In this document: piece after piece, positions 1 through 8,163 of the stretch
Layout: each line of letters opens with the position of its first letter
Numbering within the stretch: position 1 is the first letter of the stretch
Assembly (NCBI GenBank): GCA_015057025.1
Contig: SVFD01000001.1
Coordinates: 186,001-250,000, forward strand
From: Lachnospiraceae bacterium
Lineage (GTDB): Bacteria; Bacillota; Clostridia; Lachnospirales; Lachnospiraceae
Length of the DNA: 64,000 nt
Direction of reading: 5' to 3'
Position numbers and translations under genes: made by a program
The notes under the pieces: generated by a model
Seen by the model: the letters and a program-made list of their open reading frames with translations, nothing else
Told to the model about the DNA's origin: nothing
Databases searched by the model: none

Positions 1-67
1 GCGTAACGATTTTTTTAAGAAAATAGTAGTTGAATAAATTAATGTTTAGGTAAGAACGGAGTTAAAA

Positions 68-1129
68 ATGGAATCCAAAGTACAAGGGAAAACATTTACA
101 AAAGAACATACAAATGTTGCAAAGGGATTTGCAATTATATTACTGCTCATGTATCATTTGTTTTTTAATGTTTATGAAGTAGAAGCAATGGGGGTAATTT
201 ATACGCCGTTGAGTCAGAAAACTTTTTTAACGATTGCAGGATTTGGAAATATTTGTGTTAGTGTTTTCGTGTTTTTGACAGCATATGGAATCGCGAAAGG
301 AATATTTAGTCAAAAAGATTTGAGCATGATAGATGCTTACAAACAGGCGCTAAAAAGATTTTTTAAACTGATGCTTAATTTTTTTATTTTATATGTCAGC
401 GTGATTATTATTATGTATCCTCATTTGGATTTAAGGGCTCAATACGGATGGGGCGGACAAGGCTTTATACGTTTGATGACTGATGCAATCGGTTTGCATA
501 GTATATTTGGAGTTGCACCACTAAATGTCAGCTGGTGGTATATGGAAGTGGCTTATTTATTGATTTTCCTCGTGCCGCTGTTTGCATTTATGGCAAAGAA
601 AGCAGGTTATTATATTATATTAATTGCGTGTATAGCTCCGTTAGTAATTAATATGAATTTTAATATAGAGCGCTTCCTTTTGGTGGCAGTTGTTGGAGTT
701 TGTGCAGCTAAGGGCGAGTGGATTGATAAGGTTATGCAGTGGAAGTTGCATGCAGTATTTAAGTGGCTCTTGGGAATTGCAGGATTGGTACTTTGTGTGT
801 TTGTGCGTCAAAAGGAGATTGTACAGGAAAGTTTTATTAGTATCACAGATACTTTTATTGCATTATTTATTGTTTGTATGACTACAGTCACGATTGCGAC
901 TGTACCCGGAGTGAAAAAAGTATTTTCGTTTTTGGGACGTCATTCTATGAATATGTATCTTGTGCATACTTTTTTCTATATGAATATATGGAGAAAGGAA
1001 ATTTATCAATTTAAGTATGCAATTATTACACTTTTGTTCTTGTTAGCGGCAAGCTTAGGCTATTCTGTTTTTTTGGAAGGAATAAAGAAGCTTGGTAAAT
1101 GGATATATAAAAAGATAAAAAGGGTCTGA
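68..1129 (+). CDS. Membrane acyltransferase, acyltransferase-3 family
   Basis: A 353-residue integral membrane protein that probably moves an acyl group (often acetyl) onto a cell-surface glycan. The N-terminus has the family's K-G-F-A...Y-H pattern, with the likely catalytic His at residue 30, followed by about ten hydrophobic segments and a basic C-terminus, as in the OatA/WecH membrane domain. There is no extracytoplasmic SGNH domain, so it is the short form. GGAG lies 7 bases before the ATG. It stands alone; the convergent gene downstream shares a terminator hairpin that overlaps its stop codon. The substrate cannot be read from the sequence. Confidence 0.8.
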   Translation: MESKVQGKTFTKEHTNVAKGFAIILLLMYHLFFNVYEVEAMGVIYTPLSQKTFLTIAGFGNICVSVFVFLTAYGIAKGIFSQKDLSMIDAYKQALKRFFKLMLNFFILYVSVIIIMYPHLDLRAQYGWGGQGFIRLMTDAIGLHSIFGVAPLNVSWWYMEVAYLLIFLVPLFAFMAKKAGYYIILIACIAPLVINMNFNIERFLLVAVVGVCAAKGEWIDKVMQWKLHAVFKWLLGIAGLVLCVFVRQKEIVQESFISITDTFIALFIVCMTTVTIATVPGVKKVFSFLGRHSMNMYLVHTFFYMNIWRKEIYQFKYAIITLLFLLAASLGYSVFLEGIKKLGKWIYKKIKRV

Positions 1130-1148
1130 TGCTTGTCATCAGACCCTT
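1120..1148 (-). terminator. Intrinsic terminator, mainly for the chemotaxis receptor gene
   Basis: A perfect 12-bp stem (AAGGGTCTGATG/CATCAGACCCTT) with a 5-base loop. On the minus strand it is followed by a T-rich run, so it best serves the minus-strand receptor gene; the plus-strand side lacks a T tract. It overlaps the stop codon of the acyltransferase. Confidence 0.8.
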
Positions 1149-1165
1149 AAGTATTGTGTAAATTT

Positions 1166-2137
1166 TTATTCCATGTTGGATAATTCTTCTGCCAAAGGAA
1201 TTACACCAAGAAGTGCTTCCCGCATTTCATCATATAATGTATTCTTATTGTTCTGACATGAACTGATGATATTAATGCTGTTGGAAACGTTGCCGTAGCA
1301 GTTCTGAGAAGATTCTGTTAATACGCTGATTCCTTCTACAGCCTGTTTAGACTGTGCAAGAGATGCGGTTAAATCTTCGCAGGAAGCATCCATGCTTGTG
1401 GCAAGTGTTTGTACTTTTTCTACAATAGAGTATGCAGATGCTACATTAGCATTACTTGCTTCAAAAGCAGTTTCAGAAGTTTCGATAGACTGATTTAAGC
1501 CTTGTGTATCTTTTTCTACGTTATTAACACTTTCTGCAATATTGGCAGTAAGTTTCTTGATTTCGTCGGAAAGAATACGAACCTGATCTGCAACAATTGC
1601 AAAACCACGTCCGGCTTCACCGGCACGTGCGGCTTCAATGGAAGCATTTAAGGATAAAAGGTTTGTCTGGTTGGCAATATCAGTAATGCCTTTCATGCAA
1701 TCTCTGATATCAGATACAGACTTTTGCAAATTCTGGAATGTTTCATGCATTTCATTAAAGCTTGCAACTACTTGGTCAGAACTTTCTTTCAAATTGGTGA
1801 TTTCGGATTTTGCATCTTCAACAGAATCAATAATGGCAAGTTTGGCATCATTAAAATTTAATGCGGCTTCAGCTGTTTTTAATAAAGATGCCTGAGACGT
1901 TTCAACTAAGTTACCCAAGCCTTCAACAGAGTCGTTAATTTCCCCCAAGTTATTACAAATGCTGGTTAATTCACCATTGATTACAGTTTCTTCCGATAAC
2001 ATTTCATCATACTTGTTGCCGATTAAAGTAGTGCCTTCAACAATGGGGGCTGTTTTTTCTTTTACAACTTCAACAGAAATAGACTTTGCCAAGTCATTTT
2101 GCGTTACGATGGTTTGTTTCTTTTTAAATAAACCCAT
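1166..2137 (-). CDS. Soluble methyl-accepting chemotaxis protein
   Basis: A cytoplasmic chemoreceptor of 323 residues. The highly conserved signalling hairpin tip is intact around residues 155-190 ([19 protein letters not shown]), the region that contacts CheA and CheW. There is no transmembrane segment, and the N-terminal 60 residues show no recognisable sensor domain, so it probably senses a cytoplasmic signal or works through a partner. The remainder is helical coiled coil. A GTG three codons upstream is possible, but the GAAGG site sits 8 bases before this ATG and touches the GTG, so the ATG is preferred. It fits a motile organism. Confidence 0.9.
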   Translation of the reverse strand: MGLFKKKQTIVTQNDLAKSISVEVVKEKTAPIVEGTTLIGNKYDEMLSEETVINGELTSICNNLGEINDSVEGLGNLVETSQASLLKTAEAALNFNDAKLAIIDSVEDAKSEITNLKESSDQVVASFNEMHETFQNLQKSVSDIRDCMKGITDIANQTNLLSLNASIEAARAGEAGRGFAIVADQVRILSDEIKKLTANIAESVNNVEKDTQGLNQSIETSETAFEASNANVASAYSIVEKVQTLATSMDASCEDLTASLAQSKQAVEGISVLTESSQNCYGNVSNSINIISSCQNNKNTLYDEMREALLGVIPLAEELSNME

Positions 2138-2300
2138 GTTTTTCACCTTCTCTTTCTATATCTTTGCTAAAATCACAATCAATAAAATTGTTTATTCGTA
2201 TGTAAAAATCGCTTTATAAACGCGTAAGTAGATTATAGCAAATTTTTCACAAAAATTAAATGATTTTTCGCAAAATTTTGTAAAAAATACATAAATAATT

Positions 2301-2546
2301 TTACCAGGTACATTTTTGGTCTTTGTGAGTGAATTTTTGCATTTGGTTTTGAAATTCAATAAGCTTTTTTTCGTAATGTGCAATGCGTTTTTCTTTTATT
2401 CGGCCTTCGGTTTTTAAAGAATTAAGAAGTGCTTCAAATTCTTTAAGATTTAGTTGTGCTGCATCCTTGTAATTATTTTCGAAATTATTTTGGATACGGT
2501 TTAGTTTTTCATCCAGCTGTTTTTCTGCGGCATTTTTTAAAAACAT
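2301..2546 (-). CDS. Small charged coiled-coil protein, unknown function
   Basis: An 81-residue protein of almost entirely charged helical composition (Lys, Glu, Asn, Gln rich) with heptad-like hydrophobic spacing, and no signal peptide or membrane segment. It has an AGGAG site 7 bases before the ATG, which supports it being real. It lies upstream of the chemoreceptor on the same strand, about 160 bases away, so cotranscription is possible but not shown. No family was recognised. Confidence 0.6.
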   Translation of the reverse strand: MFLKNAAEKQLDEKLNRIQNNFENNYKDAAQLNLKEFEALLNSLKTEGRIKEKRIAHYEKKLIEFQNQMQKFTHKDQKCTW

Positions 2547-2745
2547 GGCAACTCCTTTCGTAATCGGAAACCGTGAGTGTTCAGTAAGAGAAAAAGAACT
2601 TAAACTTTATCAAAGTAATTTCAATTTCCGATAGCTTATGTATATTGAATATGATAAAATTAGTATATCATATTTGTGCAAAATATCCATGAAGAATAAA
2701 AGGAAAGATATTATAGAGATTTCATGGATATAAACGGAGGGTTTT

Positions 2746-2919
2746 ATGTTTGAGCGTAAAGAGTATATAGTGGAACGACTGGATGGCGATTATGCATATT
2801 TAAAAGAGGAAAGCGCGGATGATTTGAAATGTGTGGCAAGGGCATTACTTCCCCCGGCAATTCGGGAAGGTAGCAGACTTTCCTATGAAATGATGGAATA
2901 TGAATTGATAGTTGAATAA
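2746..2919 (+). CDS. Small DUF3006-like protein
   Basis: A 57-residue acidic protein beginning M-F-E-R-K-E-Y-I-V-E-R-L-D-G-D-Y-A. This matches the DUF3006 pattern (an aromatic/Arg strand, then E-R-L-D-G-x-x-A, and a late R-E-G). An ACGGAGGG site sits 5 bases before the ATG, and an intrinsic terminator follows 14 bases after the stop, so it appears to be a monocistronic gene. The function of the family is not known. Confidence 0.75.
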   Translation: MFERKEYIVERLDGDYAYLKEESADDLKCVARALLPPAIREGSRLSYEMMEYELIVE

Positions 2920-2932
2920 TGGATATGAATAT

Positions 2933-2966
2933 AAAATCGCCTCTTGCTGTTTAAGAGACGATTTTT
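2933..2966 (+). terminator. Intrinsic terminator after the DUF3006 gene
   Basis: An AAAATCG-CTCT stem with one unpaired base on each side, pairing with AGAG-CGATTTT and running into five T residues. Confidence 0.85.
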
Positions 2967-2988
2967 ATATGTGAATAGTATAATAATA

Positions 2989-3031
2989 AGAGGAAGATGG
3001 AGACAGAATTATGGAGGACCTTCCTCTTTTT
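2989..3031 (-). terminator. Inverted repeat downstream of the PQ-loop gene
   Basis: Arms AGAGGAAG and CTTCCTCT separated by 23 bases. They lie just past the 3' end of the minus-strand transporter gene and have T-rich flanks on both sides. The loop is long for a terminator, so this is a tentative call. Confidence 0.45.
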
Positions 3032-3036
3032 ATGTA

Positions 3037-3342
3037 TTAAGCAATTTGTGTATATGATTTAAGGTTTATTCCTTCATTTTCATGATCGATATGTCTGTTT
3101 CGGAAATAGACAAAAAGATTAATGGTAACAATTGCCAAATTAACAAAGTAAACTATTAAGACATAGTTAATTTGATGTGAAAGTAGTTTTGCACTAATTC
3201 CTGCAATATAGCCTGAGATAATCAATAGGATAAAAGGCAGGCTCATGCTTTTGGCACTGCGGGCTTTAATTGCCTTCATAACATTGATAGGCCATGAGAG
3301 GCCGAAGCATACTAACATAATAGTTTCTAATAATGGACTCAT
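3037..3342 (-). CDS. Small PQ-loop / SemiSWEET-like membrane protein (paralogue 1)
   Basis: A 101-residue protein with three predicted membrane helices (about residues 4-22, 34-54, 60-82), the size and topology of a SemiSWEET half-transporter. The loop after helix 1 (S-W-P-I-N-V-M-K-A-x-K-A-R-S-A-K-S) looks like a PQ-loop motif in which the usual Gln after Pro is replaced by Ile. SemiSWEETs act as dimers to move small solutes such as sugars; the substrate here is unknown. It is divergent from a LysR regulator gene 116 bases away, a layout typical of local control. A close paralogue lies at 17551-17829. GGAG precedes the ATG. Confidence 0.7.
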   Translation of the reverse strand: MSPLLETIMLVCFGLSWPINVMKAIKARSAKSMSLPFILLIISGYIAGISAKLLSHQINYVLIVYFVNLAIVTINLFVYFRNRHIDHENEGINLKSYTQIA

Positions 3343-3458
3343 TTTTTCTCTCCTTTTCCTTTGTCTTCTGCTACATCATACTCTTGATTATTTAAAATGT
3401 ATAATATATAATTTAATACGGATTTATAACGTCAATATTATGAAAGAAGAAGAAAAGA

Positions 3459-4355
3459 ATGGAAATATTACAGTTAAAGTATTTTTATGCACTGGCGCAA
3501 ACCCAGCATGTTACCAGAACCGCAGAGCAATTGCATATAGCACAACCGGCGTTGACCCAAACCATACATCGTCTTGAAAAAGAATTAGAAGTGAAGTTGT
3601 TTGAACCGCGGGGAAGAAATATTGTTTTGACAGAGTATGGTAAGTATTTACAAAATAAAATAGAACCCATACTGAAGGCGCTTAATGAAATACCGGAGGA
3701 ATTACAGCTTTTAGCCGGAGAGCGTAGGAAATTAATAAAAATTAATGTAAAAGCTGCGTCAGGACTTGTTACAGATACCATTATTCGTTTTCAAAAAGCG
3801 CACAAAGATTTGCGTTTTCAAATCGTACAGAATGCAGAAATGGAAGATGCGGATATTACAATATTTACCAAAGAACATTTTAGTACACCCTCTGATTCCA
3901 AAGACTTATTTTATATTTTTTCAGAACGCGTTTTTCTGGCAGTGGCTGGAAATTCTGAATATAGTGGTAGAAGAGGTATTGTGTTAAAGGAAGTTGCAGA
4001 TAAGAAATTTATATCTTTGACCGGTGCAAAGAGTCTCCGCGCAATTTGTGATAATTGTTGTATGCAGGCAGGTTTTAAACCTGATGTTATTTTTGAAGGT
4101 GACAGTACTTCTGCCGTTGAGAATTTGATCGCGGCCGGATTGGGAGTGGGATTTTGGCCTCATTATACATGGGAGCGTTATCAGGATGATGAGATGTGCT
4201 TGTTGCCTATCTTAGAGCCGGAATGCCATAGGGATATTGTGATTCAACTGCATTATCCTTCGCGGGAACATAGAGAGGTTGTTGAGTATTTTGAATATGT
4301 TTCTGAATTTTTTGATAAACTGAAACAGGAGCGTAATAAAATTGACATTGTATAA
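3459..4355 (+). CDS. LysR-family transcriptional regulator
   Basis: A 298-residue regulator with an N-terminal winged helix-turn-helix (residues 1-60; T-R-T-A-E-Q-L-H-I-A-Q-P-A-L-T-Q-T-I-x-R-L-E) and a C-terminal periplasmic-binding-protein-like effector domain (about 90-290) ending with the usual G-L-G-V-G-F-W-P segment. It probably binds the 116-base region shared with the divergent PQ-loop transporter gene and senses its substrate; this is inferred from the arrangement only. The effector is not predictable. GAAG-rich bases precede the ATG. Confidence 0.88.
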   Translation: MEILQLKYFYALAQTQHVTRTAEQLHIAQPALTQTIHRLEKELEVKLFEPRGRNIVLTEYGKYLQNKIEPILKALNEIPEELQLLAGERRKLIKINVKAASGLVTDTIIRFQKAHKDLRFQIVQNAEMEDADITIFTKEHFSTPSDSKDLFYIFSERVFLAVAGNSEYSGRRGIVLKEVADKKFISLTGAKSLRAICDNCCMQAGFKPDVIFEGDSTSAVENLIAAGLGVGFWPHYTWERYQDDEMCLLPILEPECHRDIVIQLHYPSREHREVVEYFEYVSEFFDKLKQERNKIDIV

Positions 4356-4460
4356 AAAACTTGCCAGAAAGGAATATTTCAAGTATACTGTGCAAGGACT
4401 TTACGTCTGTTGTGTAAAAGATAAGGAAATCGGGATAAATAATAAAAGGAACGGTTTACT

Positions 4461-5285
4461 ATGGATAAAAAGGATATTAAATATCTGGTCTTGGATATTG
4501 ATGGCACATTAACAAATTCTGAAAAAGAGATTACACCTCGTACAAAAGAAGGTATTATTCGTGTGATGGAACGTGGACATAAGGTAATTCTTGCATCGGG
4601 AAGACCTACAGCAGGAATGATGCGTTACGCGGAAGAATTGGAATTTGGCACAAGAGGCGGCTATTTGTTGGCATTTAACGGCGGATGTATTTTAGAATAC
4701 AAAACAGGTAATATTATGTTCCAGAAAACTTTGCCGCCACAAGTCATTCCCGGTTTGCATCGTTTTGCAGTAGAGAATGACTGCGGATTGGTGACCTATC
4801 TTGGAAATAATATTATTGTCGGAACCCGAATGGATGAATATATTAAGCTGGAAGCCGGCATTAACGGGATGGGGATTCGCCCGGTAGAGAATTTTGTGAA
4901 TTTTGTTACCTTTGATGTGAATAAATGTTTGATGACGGCACCGCCTGAGAAAGCGGAAGCGTTAATGGGGAAATTGCAGGAACAGTACAGAGGTATTTTA
5001 AGCATTTATCGCTCCGAACCTTTTTTTATTGAGATTATGCCTCAAAATATCGATAAAGCGCAATCTTTGGACAGAATGATGAGTACGGTAGGCTTGACCA
5101 AAGATAATTGTATTTGTTGCGGTGACGGTTTTAATGACATGACTATGATTCGATATGCAGGTATTGGCGTGGCCATGGAGAATGCACAGCCGGCAATTAA
5201 GGAAGCAGCGGATTTTATAACAGATTCCAATGATAATGACGGCATTGTAAAAGTAATTGATACTTTCATTTTACCTGAAGAATAA
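4461..5285 (+). CDS. HAD-superfamily Cof-type phosphatase
   Basis: A 274-residue member of HAD subfamily IIB, which dephosphorylates small phospho-metabolites such as sugar phosphates in the cytoplasm. Motif I is L-D-I-D-G-T-L (nucleophile Asp12, acid Asp14), motif II is A-S-G-R-P, and motif IV is C-G-D-G-F-N-D-M. The alpha/beta cap lies between motifs II and III, as usual for Cof proteins. All catalytic residues are present. It has its own terminator 22 bases downstream. The substrate cannot be assigned, since the family is promiscuous. Confidence 0.9.
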   Translation: MDKKDIKYLVLDIDGTLTNSEKEITPRTKEGIIRVMERGHKVILASGRPTAGMMRYAEELEFGTRGGYLLAFNGGCILEYKTGNIMFQKTLPPQVIPGLHRFAVENDCGLVTYLGNNIIVGTRMDEYIKLEAGINGMGIRPVENFVNFVTFDVNKCLMTAPPEKAEALMGKLQEQYRGILSIYRSEPFFIEIMPQNIDKAQSLDRMMSTVGLTKDNCICCGDGFNDMTMIRYAGIGVAMENAQPAIKEAADFITDSNDNDGIVKVIDTFILPEE

Positions 5286-5307
5286 AAAAGAATAAAAAAC
5301 AGATACT

Positions 5308-5334
5308 AAAAGGACCGGATAACGGTCCTTTTTT
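5308..5334 (+). terminator. Intrinsic terminator after the HAD phosphatase
   Basis: A perfect 10-bp stem (AAAAGGACCG/CGGTCCTTTT) with a 5-base loop and a T run. Confidence 0.9.
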
Positions 5335-5378
5335 GTTACAAGAAACATGTAACGAATGCAGGAGAAAGGCGGAACAAT

Positions 5379-6824
5379 ATGATAACTACCAGCATTCAGG
5401 ATAATATCACCATGGCAAGGTCATTGATGTCAATTAAGCAAAGTTTTGATTATATTGAAAGAGAATTATTTTTTGGCAAGACCAAAGTCTATATGTTGGC
5501 AATTAACGGATTTACCCAGACTGAAGTTTTGCAGCATATTGTTGCGGATGTGCAAAGTCTGTCCGATGGCGAAGGAAAGATACAGAATTTAGATAATTTT
5601 ATAGACTGCAAATTGGGGTTTGCGCAGGTTTCTTATGTAGATGATTGGGAGCCTCTGATAAAAAATCTTTTAAGCGGACAAACTATTTTAATAGTAGATG
5701 GTTTTGCGAAGGCAGTTTCTATTGATACAAGAACATATCCTCTGCGTAGCATTACAGAACCTGATACTGAGAAAGTAACCAGAGGTGCAAAAGATGGATT
5801 TGTGGAAAATATTATTATGAATACTGCACTGATGCGCAGACGAATACGAGATCCGAAGCTGACATTTGAATTGCATCAGGTGGGCGAAGACAGTAAAACG
5901 GATGTGGCAATTGCCTATATTAAAGGAAAGGCTGAAGAAAAGTTAATTGAAGAGATACGGACGAAATTAGACAGTATAAAAGTTACATCCCTAACCATGG
6001 GCATGCAGAGTCTTAAAGAACTTTTGATTCCGCGAAGTTATTTTCATCCTTTGCCCAGTGTTCTTACGACGGAGCGGCCTGATGTGGCAAGCAGTTATCT
6101 GGAAGAAGGATATGTGCTTCTTGTACCGGATGCTTCACCGATGGTTATGGTGTTGCCCTGTAGTATTTTTCAATTTACCCAGAGCCCGGAGGATTATTAT
6201 AAAAGTCCCGTAGTGGGAAATTATATCCGTGCTATGAGATTGTTTTCGTTGCTGGCAAGTTTGTTGCTTCTTCCGTTATTTCTTTTGTTTGGCGCATATA
6301 TTCCCTTGCCGGAGCAGTTTTCTTTGGTGAGTACAGATGGAATGACCCCCATTAAATTATTTGTATTAGTGTTGATTATTGAAGTTACATTGGATTTGTT
6401 TCGATATTCAACGTCCCACACTTCGGAGCGTTTTGCAGGGGCATTGTCAATTGTCGGTGGTTTGATTATCGGAGATGTAGCGGTTAAATTGGAGTGGGCA
6501 AGTCCGGAAGTTCTTTTTTACGGCGCGGCAACAATGTTGGCAACACTTTCCATAGCAAGTCTGGATATGGCGGAAGGATTGCGTATTTATCGCATTTTCT
6601 TAGTATTATGTACCGGATTTTTTGGACTGTGGGGATTTGCTGTCGGATTGGCAGTTATATTGATTTCTGTCATCACAACACCGACGTTCGGAAAAACAAG
6701 TTACTTCTGGCCCTTGGTGCCTTTTCAGTGGAAGGCGTTGAAAACCTTGCTTTTCCGGTATCCTACTGTTAAAGCGCAACCCAGCAGTCTGTTGAAAGAG
6801 CAGAAAAGTAAAAAAAATGAATAA
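5379..6824 (+). CDS. GerA-family spore germination protein (GerAA-like), orphan
   Basis: A 481-residue protein of the GerA/GerAA/SpoVAF family: a hydrophilic N-terminal half (about 1-280) followed by about five membrane helices (about 283-460). Characteristic stretches include I-P-R-S-Y-F-H-P-L-P-S-V-L-T-T-E-R-P-D and the E-G-x-V-x-L-V-P-D strand. In endospore formers the family forms the inner-membrane germinant receptor with GerAB and GerAC. Neither partner is present here, so this is an orphan copy, closer in context to SpoVAF-type singletons. GGAGAAAGG precedes the ATG. It supports a spore-forming ancestry, though it does not prove the strain sporulates. Confidence 0.88.
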   Translation: MITTSIQDNITMARSLMSIKQSFDYIERELFFGKTKVYMLAINGFTQTEVLQHIVADVQSLSDGEGKIQNLDNFIDCKLGFAQVSYVDDWEPLIKNLLSGQTILIVDGFAKAVSIDTRTYPLRSITEPDTEKVTRGAKDGFVENIIMNTALMRRRIRDPKLTFELHQVGEDSKTDVAIAYIKGKAEEKLIEEIRTKLDSIKVTSLTMGMQSLKELLIPRSYFHPLPSVLTTERPDVASSYLEEGYVLLVPDASPMVMVLPCSIFQFTQSPEDYYKSPVVGNYIRAMRLFSLLASLLLLPLFLLFGAYIPLPEQFSLVSTDGMTPIKLFVLVLIIEVTLDLFRYSTSHTSERFAGALSIVGGLIIGDVAVKLEWASPEVLFYGAATMLATLSIASLDMAEGLRIYRIFLVLCTGFFGLWGFAVGLAVILISVITTPTFGKTSYFWPLVPFQWKALKTLLFRYPTVKAQPSSLLKEQKSKKNE

Positions 6825-6884
6825 AATATGTAAACGCGGAAATGATAGGGAGTATAAACTGATTTAAAAACGGAGGTTTTTATT

Positions 6885-7640
6885 ATGAAAAAAATTGTAA
6901 AATTTGTAGTCATAGCAGTGATTTTTGTTATGTGCTTTATGCATGTGGCATGTATGAGCTGCAGTGATGCACCGGTAGAACCTGATGTATCAGATTCAGT
7001 ACCTTCTGAAAGCGCATCTGAACCCACATCGGATAATGCCGGAACATCAGAATTAAATGATGAAGAAAGTGCATATCAGGCATGGAAGGATATTGAAGTA
7101 TCTCAACCTGCTTTTGGTGAAACAGGGGCAAATATCAGTGCGGGAGCACTTCTTGAGCGAGCAGTAACCATAGAGGAGTTCATTACAAAATATCCTGACA
7201 GCCAATACAGAGATGAAGCGGTAGAACATTATAACAACTTAGTGACTGCGGCTATTACAGGCGGTTATGTTGATGGAGAAAATAATAATCATTTATATTT
7301 GGATGAGAATGGTGAAACGCTGAGTGCGGATGTTGTGACAGAATATGATACATTCGTAAATAATTATGGTGATACACAGACTGCAGTAATTGTAAAAGAA
7401 TATACAACTTTAATCGGCGATGCTGATGGTTCCCTGACAGAAGATGTCAAAGGTTTTTATAATGATTTGATGAATCGTTTAAAAGATATGTTTAACATGA
7501 ATGGTGTAGGCGAAGGCATGAACGGCGGAAGTGCAGGCGGTAACAACGATGATAATGCCGGAAACTCAAACCAGAATAATACCATGGGTACAAACGGTAA
7601 TACCGGAAGTGGTAATAATTCCGGACAGAGTGTGCAGTAA
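6885..7640 (+). CDS. Exported (lipo)protein with Asn/Gly-rich tail
   Basis: A 251-residue secreted protein with a typical signal peptide (M-K-K-I-V-K-F then a hydrophobic core). It ends in H-V-A-C, a weak lipobox with Cys23 as the possible lipidation site. A Ser/Glu/Pro-rich linker follows, then a central helical region (about 60-200), and a low-complexity Asn/Gly/Ser tail. No known domain was recognised; the middle (E-F-I-T-K-Y-P-D-S-Q-Y-R-D-E-A-V-E-H-Y) resembles tetratricopeptide-like helices of outer-surface lipoproteins. It is probably membrane-anchored on the outer face. It has its own terminator, and a good GGAGG precedes the ATG. Confidence 0.7.
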   Translation: MKKIVKFVVIAVIFVMCFMHVACMSCSDAPVEPDVSDSVPSESASEPTSDNAGTSELNDEESAYQAWKDIEVSQPAFGETGANISAGALLERAVTIEEFITKYPDSQYRDEAVEHYNNLVTAAITGGYVDGENNNHLYLDENGETLSADVVTEYDTFVNNYGDTQTAVIVKEYTTLIGDADGSLTEDVKGFYNDLMNRLKDMFNMNGVGEGMNGGSAGGNNDDNAGNSNQNNTMGTNGNTGSGNNSGQSVQ

Positions 7641-7678
7641 TAACCTAATTAACCAATTACAATAATACGAATATGTAA

Positions 7679-7714
7679 AAAATGCGCAGAACTTTCGGGA
7701 ACTGCGCATTTTTT
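7679..7714 (+). terminator. Intrinsic terminator after the lipoprotein gene
   Basis: An 11-bp stem (AAAATGCGCAG/CTGCGCATTTT) with a 12-base loop, continuing into T residues. Confidence 0.9.
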
Positions 7715-7737
7715 GATAAAGCTTATTAAAAATTTAA

Positions 7738-7787
7738 TTGACATTACCGGTCTATCGTAATAGACTAAATATAGACTATTGCAATAG
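7738..7787 (+). promoter_or_regulatory. blaI-type promoter with two operators
   Basis: TTGACA (7738-7743), a 17-base spacer and TAGACT (7761-7766) form a sigma-A promoter. A perfect palindrome GTCTAT-CGTA-ATAGAC (7750-7765) covers the spacer and the start of the -10 box. A second, CTATTGCAATAG (7776-7787), lies 24 bases further on. Two spaced dyads at the promoter are the usual arrangement for the autoregulated BlaI/MecI repressors, whose gene follows directly. Confidence 0.85.
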
Positions 7788-7803
7788 ACTGGAGAGAATG
7801 ATT

Positions 7804-8163
7804 ATGGAAAAAGTATATGACAGCGAATATAAATTGTTGACTATTCTTTGGGAAAAGGAGGCCTTATCTTCGCCGGAGTTGGTGAAATTATGTAACGAAA
7901 AGTATAACTGGAAAAAATCTACTACCTATACAATCATAAAGAAATTGAGTGATAAAGGAATGGTGAAAAGTGAAAATACCATTGTAACTCCATTGATTAC
8001 AAAGAAGGAAGCAGATCGTGATGAAAGTGACCGATTGTTGAATAGAATCAGTCAGGGAAACGTAGCTTCTTTTCTGGTGTCCTTTTTCGAAGATCGAAAG
8101 TTGACGAAAGAGGATATTAAAAGAATTCAAAAAATCATTGATGAGGCGGAGGTGGACGAATAA
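7804..8163 (+). CDS. BlaI/MecI-family transcriptional repressor
   Basis: A 119-residue winged-helix repressor. The N-terminal half has the family's pattern of Y-x-L-L-x-I-L-W, L-S-S-P-E-L-V and the recognition stretch W-K-K-S-T-T-Y-T-I-I-K-K-L; the C-terminal helices (about 75-119) serve for dimerisation. It probably represses its own operon through the two dyads just upstream and is inactivated by the BlaR1-type protease encoded next, with which it overlaps by one base. The ATG at 7804 is chosen because GGAGAG lies 7 bases before it; an ATG two codons earlier is too close. No beta-lactamase gene is nearby, so the target is likely another stress response. Confidence 0.9.
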   Translation: MEKVYDSEYKLLTILWEKEALSSPELVKLCNEKYNWKKSTTYTIIKKLSDKGMVKSENTIVTPLITKKEADRDESDRLLNRISQGNVASFLVSFFEDRKLTKEDIKRIQKIIDEAEVDE